64,000 bases of DNA from Peterkaempfera podocarpi. Lineage in GTDB: Bacteria > Actinomycetota > Actinomycetes > Streptomycetales > Streptomycetaceae. Location: contig NZ_CP162102.1 of the NCBI RefSeq assembly GCF_042466665.1, forward strand, positions 1,922,001-1,986,000, given 5' to 3'. Numbering within the stretch: the first letter of the stretch is position 1; the number at the start of each line of letters is the position of its first letter. Of the stretch, positions 8,198 to 16,605 are shown one piece after another. The position numbers and the translations under genes are program-made. The notes beneath the pieces are model-generated. The model was not told where the DNA came from, did not search any database, and saw only the letters and a list, made by a program, of their open reading frames with translations.

Positions 8198-9058
8198 CTA
8201 CAGGGGCGGGTCGGTGGATTCGTCCTCGTCCTCGTCCTCGGCGGACCTGGACGGCTTCTCGATCTCGGGGGCCACGGGCGGACGGGTGTCCTCCTCCCCC
8301 GAACCGGCCTGCGGGGCCACCGGCGGAGCGACCGGCGGCTCCTCGTCGCCGCCGTCGGCGGCCTCCAGCAGCCGGTTCAGCTGGGAGCCCAGCACCCGCT
8401 TGAACTTCCGCTGCTGCGGGCGGCTGCGGTCGAGGACCGCCACCTCCAGCTGCTCGGGTGTGATGGTGCGCGGGGTGCCGCCGTTGGGGTCGCGGGCCAG
8501 CGACTCCACGGCGAGCCCCAGCGCCTCGGCGAGGGTGAACCCGGGCCGGTGCCGCTGGCCGAGGTAGTTGCCGATGGAGTCGGCGTTGCCGCCGACCACC
8601 ACGCTGTTGTGCTCGTCCACCACCGAGCCGTCGGGGGTGAGGCGGTAGATCTGGTCGTCCTCGGGGTTGCGGCCGACCTCGGCGACGATCAACTCCACCT
8701 CATAGGGCTTCTCGCCGACCGAGGAGAAGATGGTGCCGAGCGTCTGGGCGTAGACGTTCGCCAGGCCGCGGGCCGTGACATCGGCCCGGTCGTAGGAGTA
8801 GCCGCGCAGGTCGGCGTAGCGCACGCCGCCGATCCGCAGGTTCTCGAACTCGTTGTAGCGGCCGACGGCGGCGTAGGCGATGCGGTCGTAGATCTCGCTG
8901 ACCTTGTGCAGCGCCCTGGAGGTGTTCTCCGCCACAAAGACGATGCCGTCGGTGTAGGTGAGCACGACCACGCTGCGACCCCGCGCGATGCCCTTGCGGG
9001 CGTATTCGGCGCGGTCCGCCATGGCCTGCTGGGGTGAGACGTAGAACGGCGTCGACAC
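8198..9058 (-). CDS. prcA: Proteasome subunit alpha
   Basis: The 20S proteasome alpha subunit forms the outer, gate-bearing rings of the core particle. The 286-residue protein starts MSTPFYVSPQQAMADRAEYARKGIARG, the conserved gating N-terminus, and contains the Ntn-fold strands (SVVVLTYTDGIVFVAEN, YNEFENLRIGG) without an active-site threonine. A long acidic, Pro/Glu/Asp-rich tail (about residues 235-286) is disordered. It follows prcB with a 66-bp gap on the same strand, the usual actinobacterial beta-alpha order. Assembly with PrcB in an alpha7-beta7-beta7-alpha7 stack is family knowledge. Confidence 0.98.
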   Translation of the reverse strand: MSTPFYVSPQQAMADRAEYARKGIARGRSVVVLTYTDGIVFVAENTSRALHKVSEIYDRIAYAAVGRYNEFENLRIGGVRYADLRGYSYDRADVTARGLANVYAQTLGTIFSSVGEKPYEVELIVAEVGRNPEDDQIYRLTPDGSVVDEHNSVVVGGNADSIGNYLGQRHRPGFTLAEALGLAVESLARDPNGGTPRTITPEQLEVAVLDRSRPQQRKFKRVLGSQLNRLLEAADGGDEEPPVAPPVAPQAGSGEEDTRPPVAPEIEKPSRSAEDEDEDESTDPPL

Positions 9059-9124
9059 CGGCTGTCGTCCCCTTCTGTCAGGTGGTCCGGGAGTGGGTCG
9101 GGGAGGCGGCGGGGGCCGCCGGGG

Positions 9125-9970
9125 CTACAGCAGCGGTGCCTGGGGGCCGTCCGGCTGCTCCAGCCGCTTGGCGGTGATCGCGCGGGCGATCTCGGAGACC
9201 TCCTCGTCGGAGAGCCTGCGGAAGCCCTCCTCGGTGACCAGGGTCACGATGGGGAAGATCCGCCGGGCCATGTCGGGGCCGCCGGTGGCGGAGTCGTCGT
9301 CGGCCGCGTCGTAGAGCGCCTGGACGACCAGGGTGGATGCCTGATCGGCCGTCAGGTCGTCGCGGTAGAGCTTCTTGAGTGCGCCGCGGGCGAAGATCGA
9401 GCCGGAACCGGTGGCTGCGAAGCCCCGCTCCTCCGAGCGGCCGCCCGTGACGTCATAGGTGAAGATCCGCCCACGGCCGTGGTCCAGGTCGTACCCCGCG
9501 AAGAGCGGCACCACGGCCAGGCCCTGCATCGCCATGCCGAGGTTGCCGCGGATCATGGTGGAGAGGCGGTTCGCCTTGCCCTCCAGGGAGAGCTGGGCGC
9601 CCTCGATCTTCTCGTAGTGCTCCAGCTCCAGCTGGAACAGCCGCACCATCTCCACGGCCAGCCCCGCGGTGCCGGCGATGCCGACCGCGGAGTAGTCGTC
9701 GGCGGGGAAGACCTTCTCGATGTCGCGCTGGGCGATGACATTGCCCATGGTGGCGCGGCGGTCACCGGCGAGCACCACTCCGCCGGAGAAGACCGCCGAG
9801 ACGATGGTGGTCCCGTGCGGGATCTCGATCGCCGCAGGGGAGGCGGGCAGCGTACGCCGACCGGGAAGCAGGTCGGGCGAGTGCTCGGCCAGGAAGTCGA
9901 TGAACGACGAGGACCCGGGGGTCAGGAAGGCAGCCGGTAGACGCCCGGTGCCGTGAGTGTTGGCTTCCAC
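9125..9970 (-). CDS. prcB: Proteasome subunit beta, threonine protease
   Basis: The beta subunit carries the proteolytic sites of the 20S core. The 281-residue precursor has a propeptide of about 53 residues, removed at the site EIPHG / TTIVSAVF so that Thr54 becomes the catalytic N-terminal nucleophile. The Asp, Lys and Ser partners lie in the usual motifs (FSGGVVLAGDRRATMGN). I chose the GTG at 9970, which has GAAGGGA in position; an upstream in-frame start would add 26 residues without the family pattern. A strong hairpin at 10081-10110 separates it from pup, so prcBA may have its own promoter in the 110 bp after that hairpin. Confidence 0.97.
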   Translation of the reverse strand: MEANTHGTGRLPAAFLTPGSSSFIDFLAEHSPDLLPGRRTLPASPAAIEIPHGTTIVSAVFSGGVVLAGDRRATMGNVIAQRDIEKVFPADDYSAVGIAGTAGLAVEMVRLFQLELEHYEKIEGAQLSLEGKANRLSTMIRGNLGMAMQGLAVVPLFAGYDLDHGRGRIFTYDVTGGRSEERGFAATGSGSIFARGALKKLYRDDLTADQASTLVVQALYDAADDDSATGGPDMARRIFPIVTLVTEEGFRRLSDEEVSEIARAITAKRLEQPDGPQAPLL

Positions 9971-10080
9971 ACGATCCCTTCCGAAGAGGCGGCGGCCCGC
10001 CAGTGCAGGTACGGCACGGACCCTACCCGTTTCAAGGTCGCGATCCACATGATCGGCTCGACCTGAATAGGGGTAGCAAT

Positions 10081-10110
10081 CCGCGGAGCATTCCGGGGAA
10101 TGCTCCGCGG
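10081..10110 (-). terminator. Stem-loop between pup and prcB
   Basis: A perfect 14-bp inverted repeat, CCGCGGAGCATTCC / GGAATGCTCCGCGG, with a 2-nt centre lies between the pup stop and the prcB start. It could terminate or attenuate transcripts before prcBA. Confidence 0.55.
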
Positions 10111-10144
10111 CGCTGCCCGGCCCCCGTAGCCGGACATTTTGCGA

Positions 10145-10360
10145 CTACTCGCCGCCCTTCTGGACAAAACCCCGCACGAAGTCCTCGGCATTGGACTCCA
10201 GCACGTCGTCGATTTCGTCGAGAACGGCGTCGACGTCGTCGGAGAGCTTCTCCTGCCGCTCCTTGAGATCCTCGGAGCCCTGCGCCTCGGGTGTCTGCTC
10301 CTCGACCTCCTCGGAGGAGCGGTTGGCCCGCTGCTGGCCGCCGGTGTCCTTGGTCGCCAT
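10145..10360 (-). CDS. pup: Prokaryotic ubiquitin-like protein Pup
   Basis: Pup is the small tag attached to lysines of target proteins; its coiled-coil half is then recognised by the ATPase ring. The 71-residue product has the normal disordered N-terminus (ATKDTGGQQRANRSSEEVEE), the ARC-binding helix region (SEDLKERQEKLSDDVDAVL) and the C-terminal segment FVRGFVQKGGE. The last codon is GAG, so Pup ends in Gly-Gly-Glu and needs no deamidation before ligation. I placed the start at the ATG at 10360 (MATKDTGG), preceded by GTGAGGG; an ATG three codons upstream is possible. It follows dop with a 152-bp gap on the same strand. Confidence 0.97.
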   Translation of the reverse strand: MATKDTGGQQRANRSSEEVEEQTPEAQGSEDLKERQEKLSDDVDAVLDEIDDVLESNAEDFVRGFVQKGGE

Positions 10361-10512
10361 ATCCCTCACCCCGCTCGCTTGCGATTGCGATACTGGTCAG
10401 ACCCTACATACGGGCTACGACAAGCGCTCCGGTTCCGTTCACCTCTCTCAACGACCGGGGCTCCCCTCGATGATTCCCATCCGCAGCGCCTTCACTCTTG
10501 GTGACCGAAGGG

Positions 10513-12024
10513 TCACGAGCCGGAGAGCACCCGCACCAGGTCCTCGGCGGTGCGGCAGCGGTCCAGCAGCTCCTTGACGTGGTTGCGGGTCCCCCGCAGG
10601 GGTTCCAGGGTCGGCACCCGCTGCAGCGAGTCCCGGCCCGGGAGGTCGAAGATCACCGAATCCCAGGAGGCCGCCGCGACATGCTCCGCGTACTGCTCCA
10701 GGCAGCGCCCGCGGAAGTACGCCCTGGTGTCCTCCGGAGGCTTCACGGCCGCCCGGGCGACCTCGGACTCCTCCAGCAGCCGCTCGAAGCGGCCACGCGC
10801 CACCAGGCGGTTGTACAGGCCCTTCTCCTCGCGGACGTCGGAGTACTGCAGGTCAACCAGGTGCAGCCGGGGGTTGTCCCAGCCCAGGCCGTCGCGGTTG
10901 CGGTAGCCCTCCAGGATCTCCTTCTTGGCGATCCAGTCCAGCTCCCGGCTGAGGCTCATCGGGTCGCGCTGCAGCCGGCCGAGCACATCCTCCCAGCGGT
11001 CCAGCACATCGCGGGTCTGCTCGTCGGCGTCCGCCCCGTAGCGCTCCTCGACGTACTTGTGGGCCAGCTCGCAGTACTCCATCTGGAGCTGCACCGCCGT
11101 CAGGGTGCGGCCGTTGCGCAGAGTGACCAGGCGCTGCAGGGAGGGGTCGTGGGAGACCTGGTGCAGGGTGCGCACCGGCTGGTCGACGGCGAGGTCCACA
11201 TTGATGAACCCGTCCTCGATCATCGACAGCACCAGGGCGGTGGTGCCCAGCTTGAGGTAGGTGGAGATCTCGGAGAGGTTGGCGTCGCCGATGATCACAT
11301 GCAGCCGCCGGTACTTCTCGGCGTCGGCGTGCGGCTCGTCCCGGGTGTTGATGATGGGCCGCTTGAGGGTGGTCTCCAGACCCACCTCGACCTCGAAGTA
11401 GTCGGCCCGCTGGCTGATCTGGAAGCCGTGCGCGGACCCGTCCTGGCCGATGCCGACCCGGCCGGCGCCGCAGACCACCTGCCGGGAGACGAAGAACGGG
11501 GTGAGATGGCGGACGATGTCGGCGAACGGGGTCGACCGCCGCATCAGGTAGTTCTCGTGGCAGCCGTAGGAGGCGCCCTTGTTGTCGGTGTTGTTCTTGT
11601 AGAGGTGGATCGGCTGGGCCCCGGGGAGCTCCGCGGCCCGCGCCGCCGCCGCGGCCATGATCCGCTCGCCGGCCTTGTCCCAGAGCACCGCCTCGCGCGG
11701 ATTGGTGGTCTCGGGGGCGCTGTACTCCGGATGGGCGTGGTCGACGTAGAACCGGGCGCCGTTGGTGAGGATGACATTGGCCAGGCCGATGTCCTCGTCG
11801 GTGAGCTGACTGGAGTCCGCCGCATCCCGGGCGAGGTCGAATCCCCGGGCGTCCCGGAGCGGGTTCTCCTCCTCGAAGTCCCACCGGGCCCGCCTCGCCC
11901 GCTGCATCGCCGCCGCATAGGCGTTGACGATCTGGGACGAGGTGAGCATGGCGTTGGCGTTGGGGTGCCCCGGTACGGAGATGCCGTACTCGGTCTCGAT
12001 CCCCATCACGCGCCGTACAGACAT
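10513..12024 (-). CDS. dop: Depupylase / Pup deamidase Dop
   Basis: Dop removes Pup from tagged proteins and, where Pup ends in Gln, deamidates it to Glu. The 503-residue protein is homologous to PafA but has the extra Dop-loop (about residues 40-80, rich in Arg, Glu and Asp) after GIETEYGISVPG, followed by YVDHAHPEYS with the catalytic Asp and by KNNTDNKGASYGCHENYL. The ATG at 12024 has an AAGGAGG ribosome-binding site. Because the Pup encoded here already ends in Glu, only the depupylase activity should be required. A 17-bp stem terminator separates it from arc, so dop-pup is likely a separate transcript. Confidence 0.97.
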   Translation of the reverse strand: MSVRRVMGIETEYGISVPGHPNANAMLTSSQIVNAYAAAMQRARRARWDFEEENPLRDARGFDLARDAADSSQLTDEDIGLANVILTNGARFYVDHAHPEYSAPETTNPREAVLWDKAGERIMAAAAARAAELPGAQPIHLYKNNTDNKGASYGCHENYLMRRSTPFADIVRHLTPFFVSRQVVCGAGRVGIGQDGSAHGFQISQRADYFEVEVGLETTLKRPIINTRDEPHADAEKYRRLHVIIGDANLSEISTYLKLGTTALVLSMIEDGFINVDLAVDQPVRTLHQVSHDPSLQRLVTLRNGRTLTAVQLQMEYCELAHKYVEERYGADADEQTRDVLDRWEDVLGRLQRDPMSLSRELDWIAKKEILEGYRNRDGLGWDNPRLHLVDLQYSDVREEKGLYNRLVARGRFERLLEESEVARAAVKPPEDTRAYFRGRCLEQYAEHVAAASWDSVIFDLPGRDSLQRVPTLEPLRGTRNHVKELLDRCRTAEDLVRVLSGS

Positions 12025-12121
12025 GCGGCCCTCCTTGCCCGGCGCCGCGCCCCTGCCGGGCACGGCGCTGCCCCTTGAGCCTAGAACCCCCGGCGGACAT
12101 CGGGCGGATCGTCCGCCGCGC

Positions 12122-12170
12122 ACACCGTCCGGCTGCGGTGACCCGGCGGGCTCCCGCAGCCGGACGGTGT
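12122..12170 (-). terminator. Stem-loop terminator between arc and dop
   Basis: A perfect 17-bp stem, ACACCGTCCGGCTGCGG and its complement, with a 15-nt loop follows the arc stop by 37 nt. Confidence 0.65.
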
Positions 12171-12206
12171 TGGCGGTCGTGTGGCGGCCCGTCCGGGCGA
12201 CTGGTC

Positions 12207-13973
12207 CTACAGGTACTGACCCGTGTTGGCCACGGTGTCGATGGATCGGCCGGACTCGGCGCCCTGCTTGCCGGTGACCAGGGTGCGGATGAAGACGATC
12301 CGCTCGCCCTTCTTGCCGGAGATGCGGGCCCAGTCGTCCGGGTTGGTGGTGTTGGGCAGGTCCTCGTTCTCCTTGAACTCGTCGACGCATGCGGCGAGCA
12401 GGTGGGAGACGCGCAGACCCTTCTGGCCATGGTCCAGGAAGTCCTTGATGGCCATCTTCTTCGCCCGGTCCACGATGTTCTGGATCATGGCGCCGGAGTT
12501 GAAGTCCTTGAAGTACAGGACTTCCTTGTCACCGTTGGCGTAGGTGACCTCCAGGAAGCGGTTCTCCTCGGTCTCCGAGTACATCCGCTCCACCACCGAC
12601 TGGATCATGGCCTCGACGGTGGCGTCCGCCGAGGAACCGTGCTCCTTGAGGTCGTCGGGGTGCAGCGGGAGGGTGGCCTTGAGATACTTCGAGAAGATGT
12701 CCTTGGCGGCCTCGGCGTCCGGCCGCTCGATCTTGATCTTGACGTCCAGCCGGCCCGGCCGCAGGATCGCCGGGTCGATCATGTCCTCCCGGTTGGAGGC
12801 GCCGATGACGATGACGTTCTCCAGGCCCTCCACACCGTCGATCTCGGCGAGCAGCTGGGGGACGATGGTGTTCTCCACGTCCGAGCTGACACCCGAGCCA
12901 CGGGTGCGGAAGAGCGACTCCATCTCGTCGAAGAAGACGATGACAGGGGTGCCCTCGCTCGCCTTCTCCCGGGCCCGCTGGAAGACCAGGCGGATCTGCC
13001 GCTCGGTCTCGCCCACGTACTTGTTGAGCAGCTCGGGGCCCTTGATGTTGAGGAAGTAGCTCTTGCCCTGGGGGCGGCCGGTGACATCGGCCACCTTCTT
13101 GGCCAGCGAGTTGGCCACGGCCTTGGCGATCAGCGTCTTGCCGCAGCCGGGCGGGCCGTAGAGCAGCACACCCTTGGGCGGGCGCAGCTCGTACTCCTGG
13201 AAGAGCTCCGCGTGCAGGTAGGGCAGCTCGACGGCGTCGCGGATCTGCTCGATCTGGTTGGACAGGCCGCCGATCTGCCGGTAGTCGATGTCCGGGACCT
13301 CCTCGAGGACCAGCTCCTCGACCTCGGCCTTGGGGATCACCTCGTAGACATAGCCGGAGCGGGGCTCCAGCAGCAGTGCGTCGCCGGACCGGACGGTGAT
13401 GTCGCGCAGCGGCTCGGCGAGCCGGACCACGCGCTCCTCGTCGGTGTGCCCGAGCACCAGGGCGCGCTCGCCGTCCTCGAGGATCTCCTTGAGGGTGACG
13501 ATCTCGCCGAGGGACTCGAACTCCAGCGCCTCCACGACGTTCATGGCCTCGTTGAGCAGGACCTCCTGGCCGCGCCGCAGCTCGTCCAGGTCGACGTTGG
13601 GGCTGACATTGACCCGCAGCTTGCGGCCGCCGGTGAAGATGTCCGCCGTCCCGTCCTCCACCGCTTCGAGGAAGGTGCCGAACCCGGCGGGGGGCTGGGC
13701 AAGCCGGTCCACCTCCTCCTTGAGGGCCACGATCTGGTCGCGGGCCTCACGCAGGGTGGCGGCGAGCCGCTCGTTCTGGGCCGTCACGCCGGCCAGGTTG
13801 GTCTGCAGCTCGACAATGCGCTCCTCGAGGATCCTCGAGTGGCGCGGCGAGTCCGCGAGCTTGCGGCGCAGGACGGCAATCTCCTGCTCGAGGAACGAGA
13901 CCTGCGCGGCCTCGTCGGAACCCCGAGCCGGCCTGCCGGTGCTGCGGTTGTAGTCGTCATCGTGGGCTGCCAC
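12207..13973 (-). CDS. arc: Proteasome-activating AAA ATPase ARC (Mpa)
   Basis: ARC (Mpa in mycobacteria) is the hexameric ring that binds Pup, unfolds pupylated proteins and feeds them to the 20S core. The 588-residue protein has an N-terminal coiled coil (about 20-90, which binds Pup), two OB-fold domains (about 95-235) and an AAA module with Walker A GPPGCGKT, Walker B VIVFFDEMES and the arginine-finger segment. It ends in GQYL, with the penultimate Tyr that docks into the proteasome alpha ring. I chose the GTG at 13973, which has GGAGGAGG at 8 nt; the GTG nine bases upstream would be too close to that site. It is divergent from the ferredoxin gene. Confidence 0.97.
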   Translation of the reverse strand: MAAHDDDYNRSTGRPARGSDEAAQVSFLEQEIAVLRRKLADSPRHSRILEERIVELQTNLAGVTAQNERLAATLREARDQIVALKEEVDRLAQPPAGFGTFLEAVEDGTADIFTGGRKLRVNVSPNVDLDELRRGQEVLLNEAMNVVEALEFESLGEIVTLKEILEDGERALVLGHTDEERVVRLAEPLRDITVRSGDALLLEPRSGYVYEVIPKAEVEELVLEEVPDIDYRQIGGLSNQIEQIRDAVELPYLHAELFQEYELRPPKGVLLYGPPGCGKTLIAKAVANSLAKKVADVTGRPQGKSYFLNIKGPELLNKYVGETERQIRLVFQRAREKASEGTPVIVFFDEMESLFRTRGSGVSSDVENTIVPQLLAEIDGVEGLENVIVIGASNREDMIDPAILRPGRLDVKIKIERPDAEAAKDIFSKYLKATLPLHPDDLKEHGSSADATVEAMIQSVVERMYSETEENRFLEVTYANGDKEVLYFKDFNSGAMIQNIVDRAKKMAIKDFLDHGQKGLRVSHLLAACVDEFKENEDLPNTTNPDDWARISGKKGERIVFIRTLVTGKQGAESGRSIDTVANTGQYL

Positions 13974-14254
13974 GGTCCTCACCTCCTCCGGGGGAGCTGG
14001 ACGCTTCCAGACCCTACCTGTGCCGGGGGTTGTGTAAACCCCTAGATCAGAAAGACGGAAGGGGCGTGTCCGATCTTCACCCTTGCGCGCTTCCCCTCGC
14101 CAGGGAGATACCCAGCCGACACCTGCGGAAAGCGACCAGATGTATCGTCGATCAGGTCAATGCGTGGTCGCCGATGTCACATCCAGGGCGATCGCTGTAC
14201 GAATGGCGGGAATGCCCCCACAGGGGGCGACTCAGGACAGAAACGGCAGGCAGG
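13974..14254. other. Divergent promoter region, arc / ferredoxin
   Basis: The 281-bp gap separates two genes read outward, so it must hold promoters for both. I found no convincing -35/-10 pair or operator. Confidence 0.4.
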
Positions 14255-14542
14255 ATGTCCGCGACCGACGAGCCCCTCGAAGTGTGGATCGACCAGGATC
14301 TCTGCACCGGCGACGGGATCTGCGCGCAGTACGCGCCGGAGGTCTTCGAACTCGACATCGACGGCCTTGCCTATGTGAAAGGCACCGACGACGAACTCCG
14401 GCAGCAGCCCGGGGAGAGTGTTCCGGTTCCGCTGACCGTCCTTCAGGACGTGGTGGATTCGGCGAAGGAGTGCCCCGGGGACTGCATCCATGTCCGCCGC
14501 GTCAGCGACCGGGTCGAGGTCTACGGGCCGGACGCCGACTGA
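14255..14542 (+). CDS. Ferredoxin, 3Fe-4S type
   Basis: The 95-residue protein has the binding pattern of single-cluster 3Fe-4S ferredoxins: DLCTGDGIC (Cys-x5-Cys) near the N-terminus and KECPGDCI near the C-terminus, with the Cys-Pro dipeptide. Such ferredoxins donate electrons to cytochromes P450 and other oxygenases; no P450 gene is nearby, so the partner is unknown. The ATG at 14255 precedes SATDEPLEVWIDQDLC; its ribosome-binding site is weak (GGCAGG). The extra Cys in PGDC could allow a 4Fe-4S form. The location next to the proteasome ATPase gene is, as far as I recall, usual in streptomycetes. Confidence 0.92.
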   Translation: MSATDEPLEVWIDQDLCTGDGICAQYAPEVFELDIDGLAYVKGTDDELRQQPGESVPVPLTVLQDVVDSAKECPGDCIHVRRVSDRVEVYGPDAD

Positions 14543-14685
14543 GCCCGCGGCCGGCCCGGCACATCGCGCCCGTGCCGGGTCCGGCGCAGCGCCCTGCGAG
14601 CGGCTGCGGGAGCGGGCCCACCGGCCACCCGGCGAGCTGACCTGGGGCTTCCCCTCCCGGCGCCGTCGGCCGGGAAGGTTGCTGC

Positions 14686-14728
14686 GGGCCTGTCCGACCC
14701 CGCCCGGCGGGAACCGTCGGACAGGCCC
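14686..14728. terminator. Bidirectional stem-loop terminator
   Basis: A perfect 13-bp stem, GGGCCTGTCCGAC / GTCGGACAGGCCC, with a 17-nt loop lies between two convergent genes and reaches the stop codon of the minus-strand one. Confidence 0.6.
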
Positions 14729-15405
14729 TATCCCGCCACGGGAGCGGGGGCCGAGGCCTGGGCCCGGATCCAGTCGGCCCCTGCCGGGGCCCAGGTGAGG
14801 ATCGAGTTCACATCCGGGCAGCACTGGGGCACATCGGCGTTCGAGTAGCCCTGCACCCGCGCGACCACCGTGCCACCGGGGCCCGACTCCAGCTCCAGCA
14901 CGCTGAGGTTCTCCTGGGGCCGTACCAGGGTGGCCGCGATCCTCGGCGCTCCCGATCCGCCGGCTCCCGATCCGCCCGCGATGATGTAGACCCCGTCGGG
15001 CGGGGTGCCGTTGGTGCCGTCGCAGTGCGCCGCCACCACCGTCTCCGGACGGCCGTCGCCGTCCAGGTCCGCGGCGAACCGCCGGGCCGCCTTCACCGGG
15101 AACGGGCCGCAGTCGAGCGGCAGTTGGACCTTCGACGGGTCCGGGGCGGGGGCGGCCGTGACGGGCGCGTCCCGATGCCCGGAGGTCTGGGGCCGCAGGG
15201 CGCGGGGCGCGCCCTCGGCGGGGGCGCTCACCACGGCTGTGGCGATCACCGCACCCACCGCCGCAGCGGTCACGGCCCAGTGGACCGGGCCCGAGCGGGC
15301 ATGCGCCGGGCCGCTGGGCGGCGTGTCCGTGCCGGCCTCGGCTGCTTCGTCCACCTGGTGATCCCCTCCACCGGAGCGGTGCCCGTTCATCTGCACGGTG
15401 GGCAT
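14728..15405 (-). CDS. Exported or membrane-anchored hypothetical protein
   Basis: The 225-residue product has a hydrophilic, His/Gly-rich N-terminus, a hydrophobic segment at about residues 42-62 (WAVTAAAVGAVIATAVV) and an extracytoplasmic domain containing ADLDGDGRPETVVAA, a sequence like the calcium-binding loops of FG-GAP/VCBS repeats. A QCCPDVNS element holds two adjacent Cys. I do not recognise the full-length family. The start is uncertain: ATG at 15405 and ATG at 15390 are both possible and neither has a good ribosome-binding site. It is convergent with the ferredoxin gene and lies downstream of trmI. Confidence 0.7.
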   Translation of the reverse strand: MPTVQMNGHRSGGGDHQVDEAAEAGTDTPPSGPAHARSGPVHWAVTAAAVGAVIATAVVSAPAEGAPRALRPQTSGHRDAPVTAAPAPDPSKVQLPLDCGPFPVKAARRFAADLDGDGRPETVVAAHCDGTNGTPPDGVYIIAGGSGAGGSGAPRIAATLVRPQENLSVLELESGPGGTVVARVQGYSNADVPQCCPDVNSILTWAPAGADWIRAQASAPAPVAG

Positions 15406-15530
15406 GTCATGTGCCGCAGATCTTGCCACACCGCGCCACCGCCGCACCCCCCGGGCACCCGGCAGCCCGGCGGAAGGGGCCGGGAGGTGCGGAGCACCCC
15501 GCGGAGATCCCGGAGCCGGGCCGTTCAACG

Positions 15531-15607
15531 CCCAGGGGCGCGGGGAGGTCCGCAGACAAGACCCGCGGCTGTCGCGGCTTGCTCATGCGGTTCCCCGCGC
15601 CCCTGGG
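15531..15607. repeat. Long inverted repeat, dispersed-repeat type, acting as terminator
   Basis: A perfect 16-bp inverted repeat (CCCAGGGGCGCGGGGA and its complement) encloses about 45 nt with a smaller CCGCG/CGCGG hairpin. The arm sequence, with GCGGTTCCCCGCGCCCC on the right, is of the type found many times in Streptomyces chromosomes at gene ends. It lies between the trmI stop and the next gene on the minus strand. A diverged relative is at 34400-34458. Confidence 0.6.
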
Positions 15608-15633
15608 GCACGGCTTGCTGCATCGGTACAGGC

Positions 15634-16518
15634 TCAGGAGGTGGCGGCCTCGTAGTCCTCGCCGTAGGCGCCCTTGGCGGGGCGGCGGCGGCGCATCGGC
15701 GGCTCCACCCCGTCGGCCAGGCGGCGGGCGGTCAGCAGGAAGCCGGTGTGCCCGATCATGCGGTGGTCCGGCCGGACGGCCAGGCCCTCCAGGTGCCAGG
15801 TGCGGACCATGGTCTCCCAGGCCTGCGGTTCGGTGAAGGTCCGGTGCTCGCGCAGCGCCTCCACGGTCTTGGACATCTGCGTGGTGGTGGCCACGTAGCA
15901 GCAGACCAGGCCGCCGGGCACCAGGGCCTTGGACACCGCGTCCAGGCACTCCCAGGGCGCCAGCATGTCCAGGATCACCCGGTCGACATCGGACTCCGCC
16001 AGGTTGTCCTGGAGGTCGCCGACGGTGAGCTTCCACGCCGGGTGCTGCCCGCCGAAGTAGCGCTCGACGTTCTGCCGGGCGATCTCCGCGAAGTCCGCCC
16101 GCCGCTCGTACGAGGAGAGCATGCCCTGGTCGCCGACCGCGCGCAGCAGATAGGTGGAGAGCGCTCCGGAGCCGACACCCGCCTCCACGACCCGGGCACC
16201 GGGGAAGATGTCGGCCATCGAGATGATCTGCCCCGCGTCCTTGGGGTAGACCACCGCGGCGCCGCGCGGCATGGAGAGGACGTAGTCGGGGAGCAGGGGC
16301 CGCAGCGCGAGGTAGGCGACGTTCCCCGTGGTACGCACGACAGTGCCCTCGGGGGCACCGATCAGCTCGTCGTGGGGGAAGGAACCCTTGTGGGTGTGGA
16401 AATTCTTCCCGGCCTCGAGCGTGAACGTGTAGTGGCGTCCCTTGGGGTCGGTGAGCTGGACCTGGTCCCCGACCTGGAAGGGCCCGCGACGGCGGGCGGC
16501 ACCGGTCGGTTCGGACAT
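15634..16518 (-). CDS. trmI: tRNA (adenine-N1-)-methyltransferase TrmI
   Basis: TrmI methylates adenine 58 in the T-loop of tRNAs, using S-adenosylmethionine. The 294-residue protein has the short N-terminal beta domain (FQVGDQVQLTDPKGRHYTFTL, GKNFHTHKGSFPHDELIG) and a Rossmann methyltransferase domain with motif I VVEAGVGSGALSTYLL and the DVDRVILDMLAPWE segment. I take the ATG at 16518 (MSEPTG): TAGAAT lies 7 nt upstream, overlapping the alternative ATG at 16527, so a leaderless transcript beginning near 16518 is likely. The long inverted repeat at 15531-15607 lies just past the stop. Confidence 0.93.
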   Translation of the reverse strand: MSEPTGAARRRGPFQVGDQVQLTDPKGRHYTFTLEAGKNFHTHKGSFPHDELIGAPEGTVVRTTGNVAYLALRPLLPDYVLSMPRGAAVVYPKDAGQIISMADIFPGARVVEAGVGSGALSTYLLRAVGDQGMLSSYERRADFAEIARQNVERYFGGQHPAWKLTVGDLQDNLAESDVDRVILDMLAPWECLDAVSKALVPGGLVCCYVATTTQMSKTVEALREHRTFTEPQAWETMVRTWHLEGLAVRPDHRMIGHTGFLLTARRLADGVEPPMRRRRPAKGAYGEDYEAATS

Positions 16519-16525
16519 GCGGTCC

Positions 16526-16531
16526 ATTCTA
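16526..16531 (-). promoter_or_regulatory. Probable -10 hexamer (TAGAAT) of trmI
   Basis: TAGAAT on the minus strand is a full match to the actinobacterial -10 consensus and lies 7 nt before the trmI ATG. No clear -35 hexamer is visible. Confidence 0.5.
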
Positions 16532-16605
16532 GTGCCAGGTGGAGGCACTTCCCGACCATCGCGGACGATCACCGGGCCGGCCGGCCCGGGCGGCACCCCG
16601 GGGCG

